64,000 nucleotides of DNA, from the NCBI GenBank assembly GCA_017417585.1, contig JAFPYX010000033.1, positions 57,669 to 121,668 on the forward strand, in the 5' to 3' direction. The notes under the pieces are model-generated. The model ran no database searches and was not told where the DNA came from. It was given only the letters and a program-made list of their open reading frames with translations. Positions 1-12,431 of this stretch are shown one piece after another (within the stretch, counting starts at the first letter, position 1; each line of letters starts with the position of its first letter). A program made the translations under genes and the position numbers. Source of the stretch: Victivallales bacterium (GTDB taxonomy: Bacteria > Verrucomicrobiota > Lentisphaeria > Oligosphaerales > Oligosphaeraceae).

Positions 1-2944
<2,944 letters not shown>

Positions 2945-2954
2945 GACCATGCCT

Positions 2955-3518
2955 TCACCCCAATATCCGCGAGGCCAATTCGGTCATCGAGCGCACGGCG
3001 AACTCCGCTCCGGGCAATAGTTGCGAGTCCTCTTTGGGAAGAAATTGAGCCGCATGCAGATGCGCATTCTGCGCCAATTCGAGATCCGCCGCCTTGTCAC
3101 CCACCATCCACGATTTTGGCAGGTCGATGGCAAAATCACGGCACGCCGCCTCAATCATCCCCAGACGGGGCTTGCGACAATCGCAGCCCTCATCCGGACC
3201 ATGCGGACAATAATAGATTGCATCTAGCCCCACTCCGCCGACCGCCAGAAGCTCCGCCAGCCGATCGGTCACGGCAGACAACTGCTCACGCGTGAAATAC
3301 CCACGCGCCAAACCCGACTGGTTGCTCACCACAATCAGCCGCCAGCCTGCTTCACGGAATGTTCGCAGACCTTCCACCGCACCAGCAAACAACGCCACAC
3401 GCGACGGATCGCTCAGATACGGACAATTCACCATCAGCGTGTCGTCCCGGTCCAAAAAAAGTGCAGGACGGCATTCTGTGGCAGGTCCTTGTGGCGTAAG
3501 AATCGAAATCATAAACAA
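2955..3518 (-). CDS. gmhB: D-glycero-D-manno-heptose-1,7-bisphosphate 7-phosphatase (GmhB-like HAD)
   Basis: HAD-superfamily phosphatase of 187 aa, the usual GmhB length, which makes heptose 1-phosphate for ADP-heptose and LPS inner core. Motif I is FLDRDDT (nucleophile Asp), motif II is VSNQSG, and a GmhB-type zinc loop follows as YYCPHGPDEGCDCRKP with the His and Cys ligands present. The C-terminal MVGDKAADLELA is the Mg-binding motif. It lies 47 nt downstream of coaC, and its stop is 10 nt from the mfd start. A related histidinol-phosphatase activity cannot be excluded from sequence alone, but the zinc loop and the LPS genes elsewhere in the window favour GmhB. Confidence 0.9.
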   Translation of the reverse strand: MFMISILTPQGPATECRPALFLDRDDTLMVNCPYLSDPSRVALFAGAVEGLRTFREAGWRLIVVSNQSGLARGYFTREQLSAVTDRLAELLAVGGVGLDAIYYCPHGPDEGCDCRKPRLGMIEAACRDFAIDLPKSWMVGDKAADLELAQNAHLHAAQFLPKEDSQLLPGAEFAVRSMTELASRILG

Positions 3519-3530
3519 GAAACAAGTTTT

Positions 3531-3565
3531 TCGGAAGCTTTCCGGGCTTCCGGACTTCCGGGCTT
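3531..3565. repeat. Short direct-repeat tract (CTTCCGGG units)
   Basis: Between coaC and gmhB the unit CTTCCGGG/CTTCCGGA recurs three to four times with small changes. The reverse strand reads as GGAAGCCC/GGAAGTCC units, resembling the tract at 24241-24273. It is non-coding. Confidence 0.55.
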
Positions 3566-4114
3566 TTAACCTTTAAACTCTTCCAAGACAGCCGCAAGAA
3601 TATCCTCAACGGGGGCCATTCGACCCATTCCGACCTCGCCGCAGGCAACGCTTCCCACTACCGGTCCCACGAACTTCACTCCTCGCTTTTGAAGTACTTT
3701 CATATTTGCCTGAGTGGCGGGATGCCTCCACATCCGCGGATTCATCGCCGGAGCGACCATAACGGGACCGTCATGCGAGAGGCAGAAAGTCGAAAGTGCA
3801 TCATCCGCAATGCCATGTGCCATTTTTGCGAGGATATTTGCAGTCGCCGGGGCTATCACAAGCAGCTTCGTCTCCAGTGCCAGTTCGATGTGCCGGGGCT
3901 GCCAATTCGGCGAGTCCCACAGGCTAGTCACCACCGGTGCCCGAGAAAGCGTCTGGAAAGTCTGAGGACACACCAAGTGTGTGGCGGACTCGGTCATCAT
4001 CACTCGCACCTCGATGCCCGCCTTGCGCAACTGACTTGTCAATTCCGCCGCCTTATAGGCCGCAATGCTTCCCGTGACGCCCAAAACAAGAATGTTGCGA
4101 TGATTTTCAGTCAT
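3566..4114 (-). CDS. coaC: Phosphopantothenoylcysteine decarboxylase (standalone CoaC)
   Basis: FMN-dependent decarboxylase converting 4'-phosphopantothenoyl-cysteine to 4'-phosphopantetheine in CoA synthesis. At 182 aa it matches only the N-terminal half of bifunctional CoaBC. Diagnostic parts are the N-terminal GVTGSIAAYKAAEL, the substrate motif PAMNPRMW (canonical PXMNXXMW) and the clamp ACGEVGMGRM. The CoaB synthetase domain is absent and does not follow in the next gene, so CoaB must be encoded elsewhere. A -10-like element lies about 30 nt upstream. First gene of the apparent coaC-gmhB-mfd unit. Confidence 0.93.
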   Translation of the reverse strand: MTENHRNILVLGVTGSIAAYKAAELTSQLRKAGIEVRVMMTESATHLVCPQTFQTLSRAPVVTSLWDSPNWQPRHIELALETKLLVIAPATANILAKMAHGIADDALSTFCLSHDGPVMVAPAMNPRMWRHPATQANMKVLQKRGVKFVGPVVGSVACGEVGMGRMAPVEDILAAVLEEFKG

Positions 4115-4140
4115 TTCATGCCTCCTATGACGCTGTTTAT

Positions 4141-4150
4141 CATACTATAA
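4141..4150 (-). promoter_or_regulatory. Putative -10 element for coaC-gmhB-mfd
   Basis: Reading the minus strand gives TTATAGTATG, 27-36 nt before the coaC start. It matches the TATAKTAWG element seen repeatedly in this window. No convincing -35 was assigned. Confidence 0.4.
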
Positions 4151-4203
4151 TTCTGAAAAACTGTTTATATTGATGGAGAAGCCGTTTCCCCTCTTCCTCG
4201 CCA

Positions 4204-5835
4204 ATGCTCTCTTCCCTACGCAACAACCTACGCCACTGGCAATTTTTCCTCCTGCTCCTGGTTCCCATTCTGGCCACGGCGATTCTTTTGTGGCTGTTGG
4301 GAAAGAACTCGCCAGCCGCTTCGGAAAACAATCTGGATGTCGTGAAGGACTCCACGCTACTCGCCCCTCCCCCTGCGCATCGCCGTGAAACGAAGACCGT
4401 CGAGCCGGTATCAGACACCATGCCGTCCCAGACAGCAGAGCAATCCCCGACTGCAGTTTCCGATGAGCTTGACAGCCAAATTCATATCATCCAGCTTCAG
4501 CGTGCCGAAGACTACTGGCGGATGATGGACTGGGCCAGCGCCAATGGTTTCCGAATCACGGGCCAAATTCCACGGCTCTTCACGATACGCCTTGCTCTTT
4601 CCGACGAAGAATACCGACGATTGCACCATGATTCAGGACTGGAATTCACCGAGGAAACGGAAGTGTTCGTCAGCATACCGGACCAGCTGCTGGACAAATA
4701 TCCCGAATGGATCGGCAACCCCGGACCCGCATTCGGCACCTCGTACCAGGATTATCTCGGCGTAGATACCGCCGACACCGAACGCGGTCATGGCATAATC
4801 ATCGCGCTTCTGGACACCGCGCTGCTACCACATTCCGAATTCGACAACGCCAGCCTCACGAAAGTCGCCCGCAGGAACAACGGTGAGCCGGCGGCCACCG
4901 GCACTTCCGACCACGGCACCGCCGTGGCCTCCATCCTCACTTCGCTTTCCAATGCGAGCATCCTCGCCTACGAAGTGCTGGGCGGAGAGACTGACAGCGG
5001 TTCTGCCTTCGACCTGGCAAATGCCATCGTGGATGCCGTGGACAGGGGCGCCGACATCATTTCCATGAGCCTGGGGACCTATTCGGACTCCGCCATCCTG
5101 CAGAATGCCATCGACTACGCCCTGGAGAAACAGGTGATCGTGGTGGCCGCCGCCGGCAACAACGGCGTCGAAGAAGTCTGCTACCCCGCCGCCTACGATG
5201 GCGTGCTGGCGGTCGGTGCCATCGACGCCAATGGCAATGTCTCAGGTTTCTCCAATTCCGGCGAGGAAATCTCGTTGGTCGCACCCGGCGTGGGGTTGCT
5301 CGCCGCCACCTACGATGACGAATACGCTTATTTTTCCGGAACCAGTGCGGCAGTCCCCTGTGTCTCCGCCGTGCTGGCCAATTATCTGGCGGAGAACCCC
5401 AATGCCGATATCCTTGACGCCTACATGGCACTGTTGCAGAACTGCAATGACACCGAGGCACCGGGGAAGGACACGCTGAGCGGCTTCGGAATCCTGGACG
5501 CCGAACGCCTTGCCGCCCAGACTGCGACCGGCATCCGCGATGCGGCCGCTGCCGGAATCACCCTGGAGGGAAACACCCTCACAGTTTCCGCGCAGAACAC
5601 GGGCACCGTCCTCCTGGAGCAACTTGTCCTGACCACTAAAATCAATGGTATCGAGCTACAAAATACCTTCGACGACGTTGCCCCGGGGACAGTCGTCAGC
5701 GCCCAGGGGGAAGTGCCGGAGGAGCTGTTAAATGGAGCGCTTCCCCTGGCTATACGCACCACAGTATTCACCCCCGGCGTCACCGACACACGCCCACGCA
5801 ACCAGAGTCATATTCAGACCTTCGGCGAACATTAG
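4204..5835 (+). CDS. Secreted or membrane-anchored subtilisin-like serine protease (S8)
   Basis: Subtilase of 543 aa. A hydrophobic segment at residues about 13-33 looks like a signal peptide or anchor, followed by a low-complexity linker and a propeptide-like region to about residue 165. The catalytic triad is visible: Asp204 in ALLDTA, His237 in DHGTAVAS, Ser381 in FSGTSAAVP. The oxyanion Asn lies in AAAGNNG. The C-terminal 100 residues form a beta-rich domain of the type found after extracellular peptidase domains. It converges on the alpha-2-macroglobulin-like gene, leaving a 68-nt gap that holds a loose inverted repeat (GGCGAGG / CCTCGCC). Substrate unknown. Confidence 0.92.
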   Translation: MLSSLRNNLRHWQFFLLLLVPILATAILLWLLGKNSPAASENNLDVVKDSTLLAPPPAHRRETKTVEPVSDTMPSQTAEQSPTAVSDELDSQIHIIQLQRAEDYWRMMDWASANGFRITGQIPRLFTIRLALSDEEYRRLHHDSGLEFTEETEVFVSIPDQLLDKYPEWIGNPGPAFGTSYQDYLGVDTADTERGHGIIIALLDTALLPHSEFDNASLTKVARRNNGEPAATGTSDHGTAVASILTSLSNASILAYEVLGGETDSGSAFDLANAIVDAVDRGADIISMSLGTYSDSAILQNAIDYALEKQVIVVAAAGNNGVEEVCYPAAYDGVLAVGAIDANGNVSGFSNSGEEISLVAPGVGLLAATYDDEYAYFSGTSAAVPCVSAVLANYLAENPNADILDAYMALLQNCNDTEAPGKDTLSGFGILDAERLAAQTATGIRDAAAAGITLEGNTLTVSAQNTGTVLLEQLVLTTKINGIELQNTFDDVAPGTVVSAQGEVPEELLNGALPLAIRTTVFTPGVTDTRPRNQSHIQTFGEH

Positions 5836-5903
5836 ACAGTAGGCGAGGTGCGAGACCGAAAGGAGGTTCCACCAAGAAGTCCCTCGCCCCACCAGTAGCT
5901 TCA

Positions 5904-8900
5904 CTACTGTGGCTTGACTGTCACATTCACGTCCACGCCGGGCACATACTGCTTGGCTTCATCCGTGTAGTAGAGGTAGGCCCGCGAGGCCGCCGCCGTA
6001 TAATTGCCAGGGATTTCGGCCGTGAGCGAGAGCGGCACTGTGGCCTCGCCACCGGCCGGCAATCCGCGCCAGTAAAGGACCACCGCATTGTCCCAGAGTT
6101 CGTATGCCGCGATTCGGTTGGCATCCACAAGCTCCTGGAGCTGCGCGGTACGCAACTGGAGCCCGCCGGGTATGGCGACAACGGCGAGGGTCATTGCGGC
6201 ATCCTCGGCAGCGGTGTTCTTGACCGTGACCTTGAGCTGCACAGGCTCACCTTCCCTGACCTCGATTTGGTTGAGTTCAGTAGTCAAGGCAATCGAGCCG
6301 GCATTGTCGGGGATTTCCGTCAGTCCTGTGATTTCGATGGAGGCCGACAGTTCGCTGCCGTCTGTCATGCGCAACTCAATGGAGTGCTTGCCGGGCATCA
6401 GTGCCAAGCCGCAATCCGGTAGCCGGATAATCCCCTTGCTCTCCTCAGTGAAGGCAATCGGATCGCCGAAGGGTTCGCCATCCACGAAAAGCTGGATGTT
6501 TCCGGCCTTCAGGGGTTTGGCGAACTGCTGGTCGTATGCGTTGATGGCTTTGAGCACCAGCACGGTGGACTGCGTAGATCCGAAACGGCCCGCTTGGCAG
6601 GAAGCCGCCAAATACTTCATCGTGCGCTCAAGCGAAACAACATAGGAGTTCCCACAACGCACCCAGGCCAGCGCGGCCAGCGCGGCACATTCGAGCTTCT
6701 GCGCATCGCCGCCAGAACAGGTGATGGTGGCACCCAATTTCGCCATCGTGCCGTCGTCATTCTGGTCTTTCACCAGCACGTCCGCGAATTTTCTTGCACC
6801 ATCAAGTTGTCCTGCGAGGAAGAGGATGTTTGCGGCCAGCGCCTTGAGGTAGTCGTCTTCGGCCTCGGCGGCCTGTTTGGCCACCATCGCTATTTCCTTC
6901 TCGAGATCGGCGGGCTTTTCGCCGGACTCCAACAGAGCCCAGAGGATATACGCATTCGTGGTGGGCGCAGGAGCGCGGCCGAAGGAGTCCAAGCTCTTCT
7001 CGTTGCGCAGAAATGCCCCTTCGCCGTCCCGCCGGCCCATCAGCCATTGGCGCGTATTGGCAACCATCGCCTCATCCACCGGCATTACCTTCGCCATGTC
7101 GGCAAATTCCATCAGGCCGTAGGCGGAGAGCGCCTCATGGCCAGGATTGTCCCCAAACCACTCGTAGCCCTTCTCTGAACACTCGAAGCTGACGAGCTTC
7201 TTGTAACCCTCGTCCAGCAGTTTCTGCGCCTGGGCAATCTTCGCGGAATCAATTCCAGAGTGGCTCATAAAATACTGCTGCGCCATCACCAGCGGGTAGT
7301 TGGTAGAGCTGGTCTGCTCGAAGCATCCGTGCGGATTGCGAAGGAGCGCATTCAATGCGGCCTCCAAGGTAGCGGCCGGAGAAGTGTAGACTTGAATCGA
7401 CGCCTGTTGCGAACCATTCTCGACGGCATCCGGAACAGTCATTTCCAAAACCAGCGGATGTCCCGAGGAGAATTTCCCGCCACCATATCCAGCGAAGGGG
7501 AAGAGCCTTGAGACGACCGTGAAATCTCGTTTCACCTGGTCGCTATAGCCGCCCGCAACCGCACGTACCGTGACTGAGGCCGGGCCGTTTTTCTTGGCCA
7601 TGACCTCCACCATCACCCGGTTGCGGCCGCCGGGTGCCAGCACCCCCTCCTTGCGCAAGATCATATTCTTATTCATGAGCGCAAGATTGTCGCTCAAATC
7701 CACGGCAACATTGGCATTGTAAAGCGACTTTGCGGTATTGTTTGCCAAAGTGACCGGAATCCGGAAAGTATCGCCTTCGGTGACAAAGGTCGGCAGCTTA
7801 GCCTCGGCGTAGAAGGGCTGCACGCACTTGAGTTCAGCGGCATATTCGCCCAGAGCGCCATTGGAGCCGAACGAGTCCGCGAAGATGCGGAAGGTCCCGA
7901 TGGTGTCCGGCAACTCGAAGACGACCTCGCATTTGCCAGTCCGCGGGTCGGTCTTGGTGTTCGCGGTCCAGTAGATGGTCTCGGTGAAGTCCACACGGTC
8001 ATTGGGCTGACGGCCCTCACGGGCCTTGTGGGCATACTCGCGAACCCACACACGCCGTGCCGGACGCCGCGCAGGAGCAAGCTGCTTGGCCTCTCGCACG
8101 CCAACCGGGTCCACCACATCGAAGGCCATCGCGCGGGCTTGGGCAACAGCAGGGTCGCCAGCATCCGCAGCACCCTTTTCCGCCTCAGGAACCGGCGGCG
8201 GGGCACCATTGCGCATCTCCTCCCTCTCCACTTCTTCGACAAAGCCATCCTCCTCGACAATTTGCATCATCGGGGCATTTTCGACAACGTGTCCCATGGC
8301 CAACGCTCCTTTGCGTCCACCGGCCGCCGCCCCCGGCATTTCATAAACCATCGGCGGCATGAACGGCCTCAGAACGACTTCCGGCAACCCCAGCGCACGT
8401 CGCAACGCATCCTGGACAGCCACGTCGCCATCCAATTTCGCCTCGGCGAAACGTCTCCATCCTTGGGTGCCCAAAAGCAAGTCGATTTTCACTTCGGCAT
8501 CGGGGTCATCCGGGTTGAAATAATCCGCCGCATCTGCCAAATCCCGCACTTCGTTTTCAAGATAGACCATCTCGGGAAGGCGCGGGGCCTGTTCGCGGCG
8601 GTCCACCATCTCCAATACGGAGGCGTCGGTCACGGTGAAACCCACATTGGCGGACATCGGATTGCCTTGCTCGTCCACCGTCATGAAGGTCAACTTGACC
8701 TTTTCGCCTGGCCCATAGCTCTCGTTGAGCCCCTTGAGAATAGTCAGGATACGGTAACGGGGGCGACGGAAGAGCAACCGCTCGGCCAACGGCTGCCCGT
8801 CATGCGCAAAGACCGTGACAATCAACACGCCCTCGTTTTCGTCTGCCGTCAGCTTGACGGTGCCCGGCTCCCTGGCCTCCACCGAGCACAAGTCGGTGTC

Positions 8901-10016
8901 GCGTTTCCGCAGACGTACCTTGACTGGCCAGACATCCGTCCCTTCCGTCGCGGCCACCTCGACTGCCAGTTCATCGTCGAATGCATAGGCGGGCTGAAGT
9001 GCGCGCACCAACGCACCCTTCTTCGCCATCGGCAGGGCAAATTCACGAACCTGCCCAGTGGTTTCATTGACGACCACCAGCTTGTAGGCTTCCCCCTCGG
9101 CAGGAGTCAATTCAAAAATGCCCCGCCCGTCGAAACGTGTGGCGAAATCCACGACCTGGTTCCCTGCGGCGTCCACGACCTTGCCGGCAAAATCCGCGCC
9201 CTTGCCATTGCGCTGTCGCGCCTCGATGTAGATACGGTTGGGCACGCCGGCTATCAGATCTCCTCCTTCGGGGTAGAAGTCCACCGTGTAGTTGTCTAGC
9301 AGAATCGGGATGGTCTTGGCCGCAGTCTCCACCACCCCGCCGTCCTGGATGATGAACGCCAAGGTGCCGTCGCCCTCTGCAAGTTTTTCCGGCAGCATGA
9401 ATTTCACCTTCGCCATGCCATTGACGGCCGACACTGAATCCGAGAAGACCTTCTCGCCGTCCACCAACGCGGTCGCCTCGACCACCGCATTTTCGGGAAA
9501 TCCGCCCTCTGCGCGTTCAAATTTCACAACCGCAGTGACTTCCTGACCGGGAAGATACCCCCGGCGCATAAATTCAATCTGGCTCTTGATTCGAGGGACG
9601 CGGTAGGTCTTGACCTCGAATTTACGCTCGGCGGGAGCGCCGCCCCCCACGACATTTTCCACCCGTACGGTGTAGATGCCGCCGGGCAGGTTTTCGTCAA
9701 CCGTCCAGTTCAAGGATCCCACGGAGTCGCCAGGTGCGTTTTGGGCGGAAAAGACCTCATCGCCCTTCGGACCGATGATCTTCCACTTGATTTCGTATAC
9801 GAAATTCTTGGTGTCAATGGGGTAATTGGTCTGCGCATCCAAGATAACGTCACGTAGATAGACCGTCTCGCCCAGACGGTAGATTGGTTTGTCGGTCGAA
9901 ATGTAGTGCAGCGGGCGGATCTTCAACGGCTCTTCCGCCGCATGCCCGAAGTGGGAAAAAGACATGGCGACTCCTAACAAAAAGGTGAACAACGCAACGC
10001 GGATATGATTTTTCAC
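5904..10016 (-). CDS. Bacterial alpha-2-macroglobulin-like protein with thioester motif
   Basis: Large secreted protease-trap-type protein of 1370 aa. The chosen start is the GTG at 10016, which has GGAG 8 nt upstream and opens a normal signal peptide ending in GHA-AE; the frame extends 36 codons further upstream without such a signal. MG-type beta domains fill the N-terminal half (TDKPIYRLGETVYLRD). An A2M domain (TIYWTANTKTDPRTG) is followed by an alpha/alpha thioester domain in which Cys898 and Gln901 form GCFEQT, the CxEQ thioester signature. A low-complexity Ala/Glu/Pro stretch near residues 600-660 may be a bait-like region. No pbpC gene is adjacent. Confidence 0.9.
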   Translation of the reverse strand: MKNHIRVALFTFLLGVAMSFSHFGHAAEEPLKIRPLHYISTDKPIYRLGETVYLRDVILDAQTNYPIDTKNFVYEIKWKIIGPKGDEVFSAQNAPGDSVGSLNWTVDENLPGGIYTVRVENVVGGGAPAERKFEVKTYRVPRIKSQIEFMRRGYLPGQEVTAVVKFERAEGGFPENAVVEATALVDGEKVFSDSVSAVNGMAKVKFMLPEKLAEGDGTLAFIIQDGGVVETAAKTIPILLDNYTVDFYPEGGDLIAGVPNRIYIEARQRNGKGADFAGKVVDAAGNQVVDFATRFDGRGIFELTPAEGEAYKLVVVNETTGQVREFALPMAKKGALVRALQPAYAFDDELAVEVAATEGTDVWPVKVRLRKRDTDLCSVEAREPGTVKLTADENEGVLIVTVFAHDGQPLAERLLFRRPRYRILTILKGLNESYGPGEKVKLTFMTVDEQGNPMSANVGFTVTDASVLEMVDRREQAPRLPEMVYLENEVRDLADAADYFNPDDPDAEVKIDLLLGTQGWRRFAEAKLDGDVAVQDALRRALGLPEVVLRPFMPPMVYEMPGAAAGGRKGALAMGHVVENAPMMQIVEEDGFVEEVEREEMRNGAPPPVPEAEKGAADAGDPAVAQARAMAFDVVDPVGVREAKQLAPARRPARRVWVREYAHKAREGRQPNDRVDFTETIYWTANTKTDPRTGKCEVVFELPDTIGTFRIFADSFGSNGALGEYAAELKCVQPFYAEAKLPTFVTEGDTFRIPVTLANNTAKSLYNANVAVDLSDNLALMNKNMILRKEGVLAPGGRNRVMVEVMAKKNGPASVTVRAVAGGYSDQVKRDFTVVSRLFPFAGYGGGKFSSGHPLVLEMTVPDAVENGSQQASIQVYTSPAATLEAALNALLRNPHGCFEQTSSTNYPLVMAQQYFMSHSGIDSAKIAQAQKLLDEGYKKLVSFECSEKGYEWFGDNPGHEALSAYGLMEFADMAKVMPVDEAMVANTRQWLMGRRDGEGAFLRNEKSLDSFGRAPAPTTNAYILWALLESGEKPADLEKEIAMVAKQAAEAEDDYLKALAANILFLAGQLDGARKFADVLVKDQNDDGTMAKLGATITCSGGDAQKLECAALAALAWVRCGNSYVVSLERTMKYLAASCQAGRFGSTQSTVLVLKAINAYDQQFAKPLKAGNIQLFVDGEPFGDPIAFTEESKGIIRLPDCGLALMPGKHSIELRMTDGSELSASIEITGLTEIPDNAGSIALTTELNQIEVREGEPVQLKVTVKNTAAEDAAMTLAVVAIPGGLQLRTAQLQELVDANRIAAYELWDNAVVLYWRGLPAGGEATVPLSLTAEIPGNYTAAASRAYLYYTDEAKQYVPGVDVNVTVKPQ

Positions 10017-10168
10017 GTGGATTTCTCCTTTAGTCGTTGGATAGAAAAAGCAAGACACGTCCCTATGACGCCTGGCCAGTCCATTTGGTTCCAGCAATAA
10101 CATAATACGAAAAATGCCAGTCAAATTTCAAGGAACAGCAAAAGCACGAAAGCGAATCGAAAAACGTG

Positions 10169-10996
10169 CTACCACACGCTCCAGCGGACTTCCGTGGAGA
10201 GTAGCCCGCCGGGGTCGAGGCGGGCGCAGCAGTGCGCCTTGACCGCGTCGTCCAGCGAGACGGGATAGTTGGTGCAGGGTTCCATGATGAGCGTGCGGGA
10301 GCCATTGAGGCGCCCAAAACTGGCAAACACCCAGGCACACGGAAAAACTGCGGTGTCGAAGTCGCAGCGGAAACACTGCCCATCCCTGCGATGCAACTCC
10401 ATGCTCCCGTTCGACAAATCCGTGAGGTAGAAGAAGTCTGAGGTGCCATCCATCGCCGGGACGTCATACGATCCATTCCAACGAACTGGCAACGCCGTGG
10501 CGGCCTTGGACCAGTCGCCGGGATCGGCGGCCTGGAAACAGCTTGCCGGCACTGCCAGACGGTCGCCCGGCGCAATCGCCAACGCAGCATGGAGTTTCCA
10601 CATGAAATCCAGGGGACGGCTTGTTAAATTCTGCAATAAATAATTTGAAATTATATAGTTATTATTAACAGACATCGTTCTTTTGTAATACAGTCCGCAT
10701 TTGGGAAGTCGCCCCTCCAGAACCAACCGGTCTTGGTCGAACGTCGCCTGAAGTGTTTGCGTCCAGAGTTCACCGTGGTCAGGGAAACCGTGCTCGGGAA
10801 GATCGCATGGCACCAGTTCGTCCATTCCTCCGGCAAAATTTCCATCGTAGTCCAGTGCGGGATTCACGGGCAGACGGCTCGGGTCATACCACAGAAATTC
10901 GGTCTGGTTCGCCTTTGAGAAGAAACTCGTGACCCTCCCGCCGTGTTCGGGATCCACCTCGATGCGCAACAGGGAATTTTCCAAAACGGGGTTCAT
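10169..10996 (-). CDS. Aldose-1-epimerase-like (galactose mutarotase fold) protein
   Basis: A 275-aa beta-sandwich protein resembling mutarotase-like carbohydrate-binding enzymes: it opens with ENSLLRIEVDPEHGGRV, and continues with DELVPCDLP and a C-terminal EPCTNYPVS segment, as in aldose epimerase-like proteins. No signal peptide is seen, so it is probably cytoplasmic. AAGGAGT precedes the ATG. It is the last gene of a five-gene sugar cassette, 18 nt after the symporter, so a role in interconverting anomers of the imported sugar is the natural inference. The exact substrate cannot be read from the sequence. Confidence 0.75.
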   Translation of the reverse strand: MNPVLENSLLRIEVDPEHGGRVTSFFSKANQTEFLWYDPSRLPVNPALDYDGNFAGGMDELVPCDLPEHGFPDHGELWTQTLQATFDQDRLVLEGRLPKCGLYYKRTMSVNNNYIISNYLLQNLTSRPLDFMWKLHAALAIAPGDRLAVPASCFQAADPGDWSKAATALPVRWNGSYDVPAMDGTSDFFYLTDLSNGSMELHRRDGQCFRCDFDTAVFPCAWVFASFGRLNGSRTLIMEPCTNYPVSLDDAVKAHCCARLDPGGLLSTEVRWSVW

Positions 10997-11014
10997 CTTT
11001 AATACTCCTTATTA

Positions 11015-12352
11015 TTAGGATTGGCTTGCATTCGTTTCATTATATCGTTTCAATTGGTTTCCAACCCAAAGCAATGTCAAATTCGCGATGAATGCGGCGA
11101 TGGCCACGCACTGTCCCCATGGGTCCGGAAGGATTTTCCCTGCCAGTGCAAGCGCCCCGCCGACAAGGATTGCTGCCAGCACGAATCTCCTCCGCGCGCG
11201 CAGTCCGAAGAGTCCCCACAGCACCGGCACGATGAAGGCGCCTGCATAGATGGCCAGTGCACCAAGTAACACCATCAGGATGGACTGGAAGAACACCGCG
11301 ATTCCGATGGACGCTCCGCCTAGGAACGCAATGCATAGGCGGGTGCGCCGGATGCTTCGGGGGGAACGCAGGTCGGCATCAATGAACTGCGAAAGCAGTC
11401 CGCCGGCGTTGAAGAGCGTGGTATCGGCGCTTGAAAGGATGGCGGAGAGCAATGCCAGATAGAGCAGCATCGCCGCCGCTGGATGGAATTCAAACTGCGC
11501 GATGGCAAAGAGCACGGAGCCTTTGTGCTCCGGGTAAACTGTCCCTCCGTAGATGCCGATGTAGGCCAGCATGAACCCGACCGGAATCAGCGTCAGCGCG
11601 GCCACCGAAAGCGCCTTTCGGCTGGTGGGCGCGTCCTTGGCGCAGAAAAGCCGCGAGTAGATGTCAGGTCCGGCGACGTATGTCGTCGCATAGGTGAGCA
11701 GCAGCACTCCAAGGTCCAGTGCCGAGAATTTCTCGGAGAATAGGCCCGGAGCAGACGATGTAGCCTCCGGACGCGTCAGCGCAAACCCAAACACCATCAG
11801 GACTCCCGCCAGCACCAGAACCGCCTGCACCAGGTCGGTCTTGAGGATGGAGAACTGCCCGCCGGCCGCCGTGTAAAAGGTGAGGACACCTCCGATGGCA
11901 AGCAGCCCCTTCCAGTAGGAAATCCCGCACATCGCGGCCGTAATCTCCGCCGCGCCAATCAACTGTGCCGCGACCACGCCCAACCAGGCAAAGGCAATGA
12001 CGACGGCAGACCACTTTCGCACGGTCTGACCATAGAACTCCCCCAGCAGCTCCGGGAGGTTGTAGCCATGGAAACGCGCCACTCGCCTAACCAACAATGA
12101 CAACACCAAGAGACCAAACGCCCCCGTCACCATCATCCAGGCACCCGCCCAACCGCTCTTGCGCGCGAACTCGATGCTTCCCAAGATGGCGGAACTTCCC
12201 AGAATAGTCGCGACAAGGGATCCGGCGACCTGGAGAACTCCAGCCTGGCGACCGGCCACGTAGTAGTCGTCGGCGGAATGGACTTTGCGCTGGCAGAAGA
12301 CGCCGGCGGCCAAGGCCAAAAGCAAGTAGATGGTCAGGAAAGCAATGCCCAT
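11015..12352 (-). CDS. Sodium:solute symporter (SSS family)
   Basis: Inner-membrane Na+-coupled transporter of 445 aa with about 12 hydrophobic segments. The N-terminal helix, VHSADDYYVAGRQAG, and the ATILGSSAILGS segment are typical of SSS (SGLT-fold) carriers. TYVAGPDIYSRLFCAKD and LLSAILSSADTTL match the conserved sodium-site helices. It lies between the DapA-family aldolase (79 nt upstream) and the mutarotase-like gene (18 nt downstream) and is likely the importer for the substrate of the cassette. No good Shine-Dalgarno sequence precedes the ATG. Confidence 0.92.
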   Translation of the reverse strand: MGIAFLTIYLLLALAAGVFCQRKVHSADDYYVAGRQAGVLQVAGSLVATILGSSAILGSIEFARKSGWAGAWMMVTGAFGLLVLSLLVRRVARFHGYNLPELLGEFYGQTVRKWSAVVIAFAWLGVVAAQLIGAAEITAAMCGISYWKGLLAIGGVLTFYTAAGGQFSILKTDLVQAVLVLAGVLMVFGFALTRPEATSSAPGLFSEKFSALDLGVLLLTYATTYVAGPDIYSRLFCAKDAPTSRKALSVAALTLIPVGFMLAYIGIYGGTVYPEHKGSVLFAIAQFEFHPAAAMLLYLALLSAILSSADTTLFNAGGLLSQFIDADLRSPRSIRRTRLCIAFLGGASIGIAVFFQSILMVLLGALAIYAGAFIVPVLWGLFGLRARRRFVLAAILVGGALALAGKILPDPWGQCVAIAAFIANLTLLWVGNQLKRYNETNASQS

Positions 12353-12431
12353 AGGAGGAGGTTTTGTGCCAATGAGCGGGCGCGACGGAGGAATGAGGAG
12401 CGACCCGCCTACAATCTAGAGAATCTTCTTC

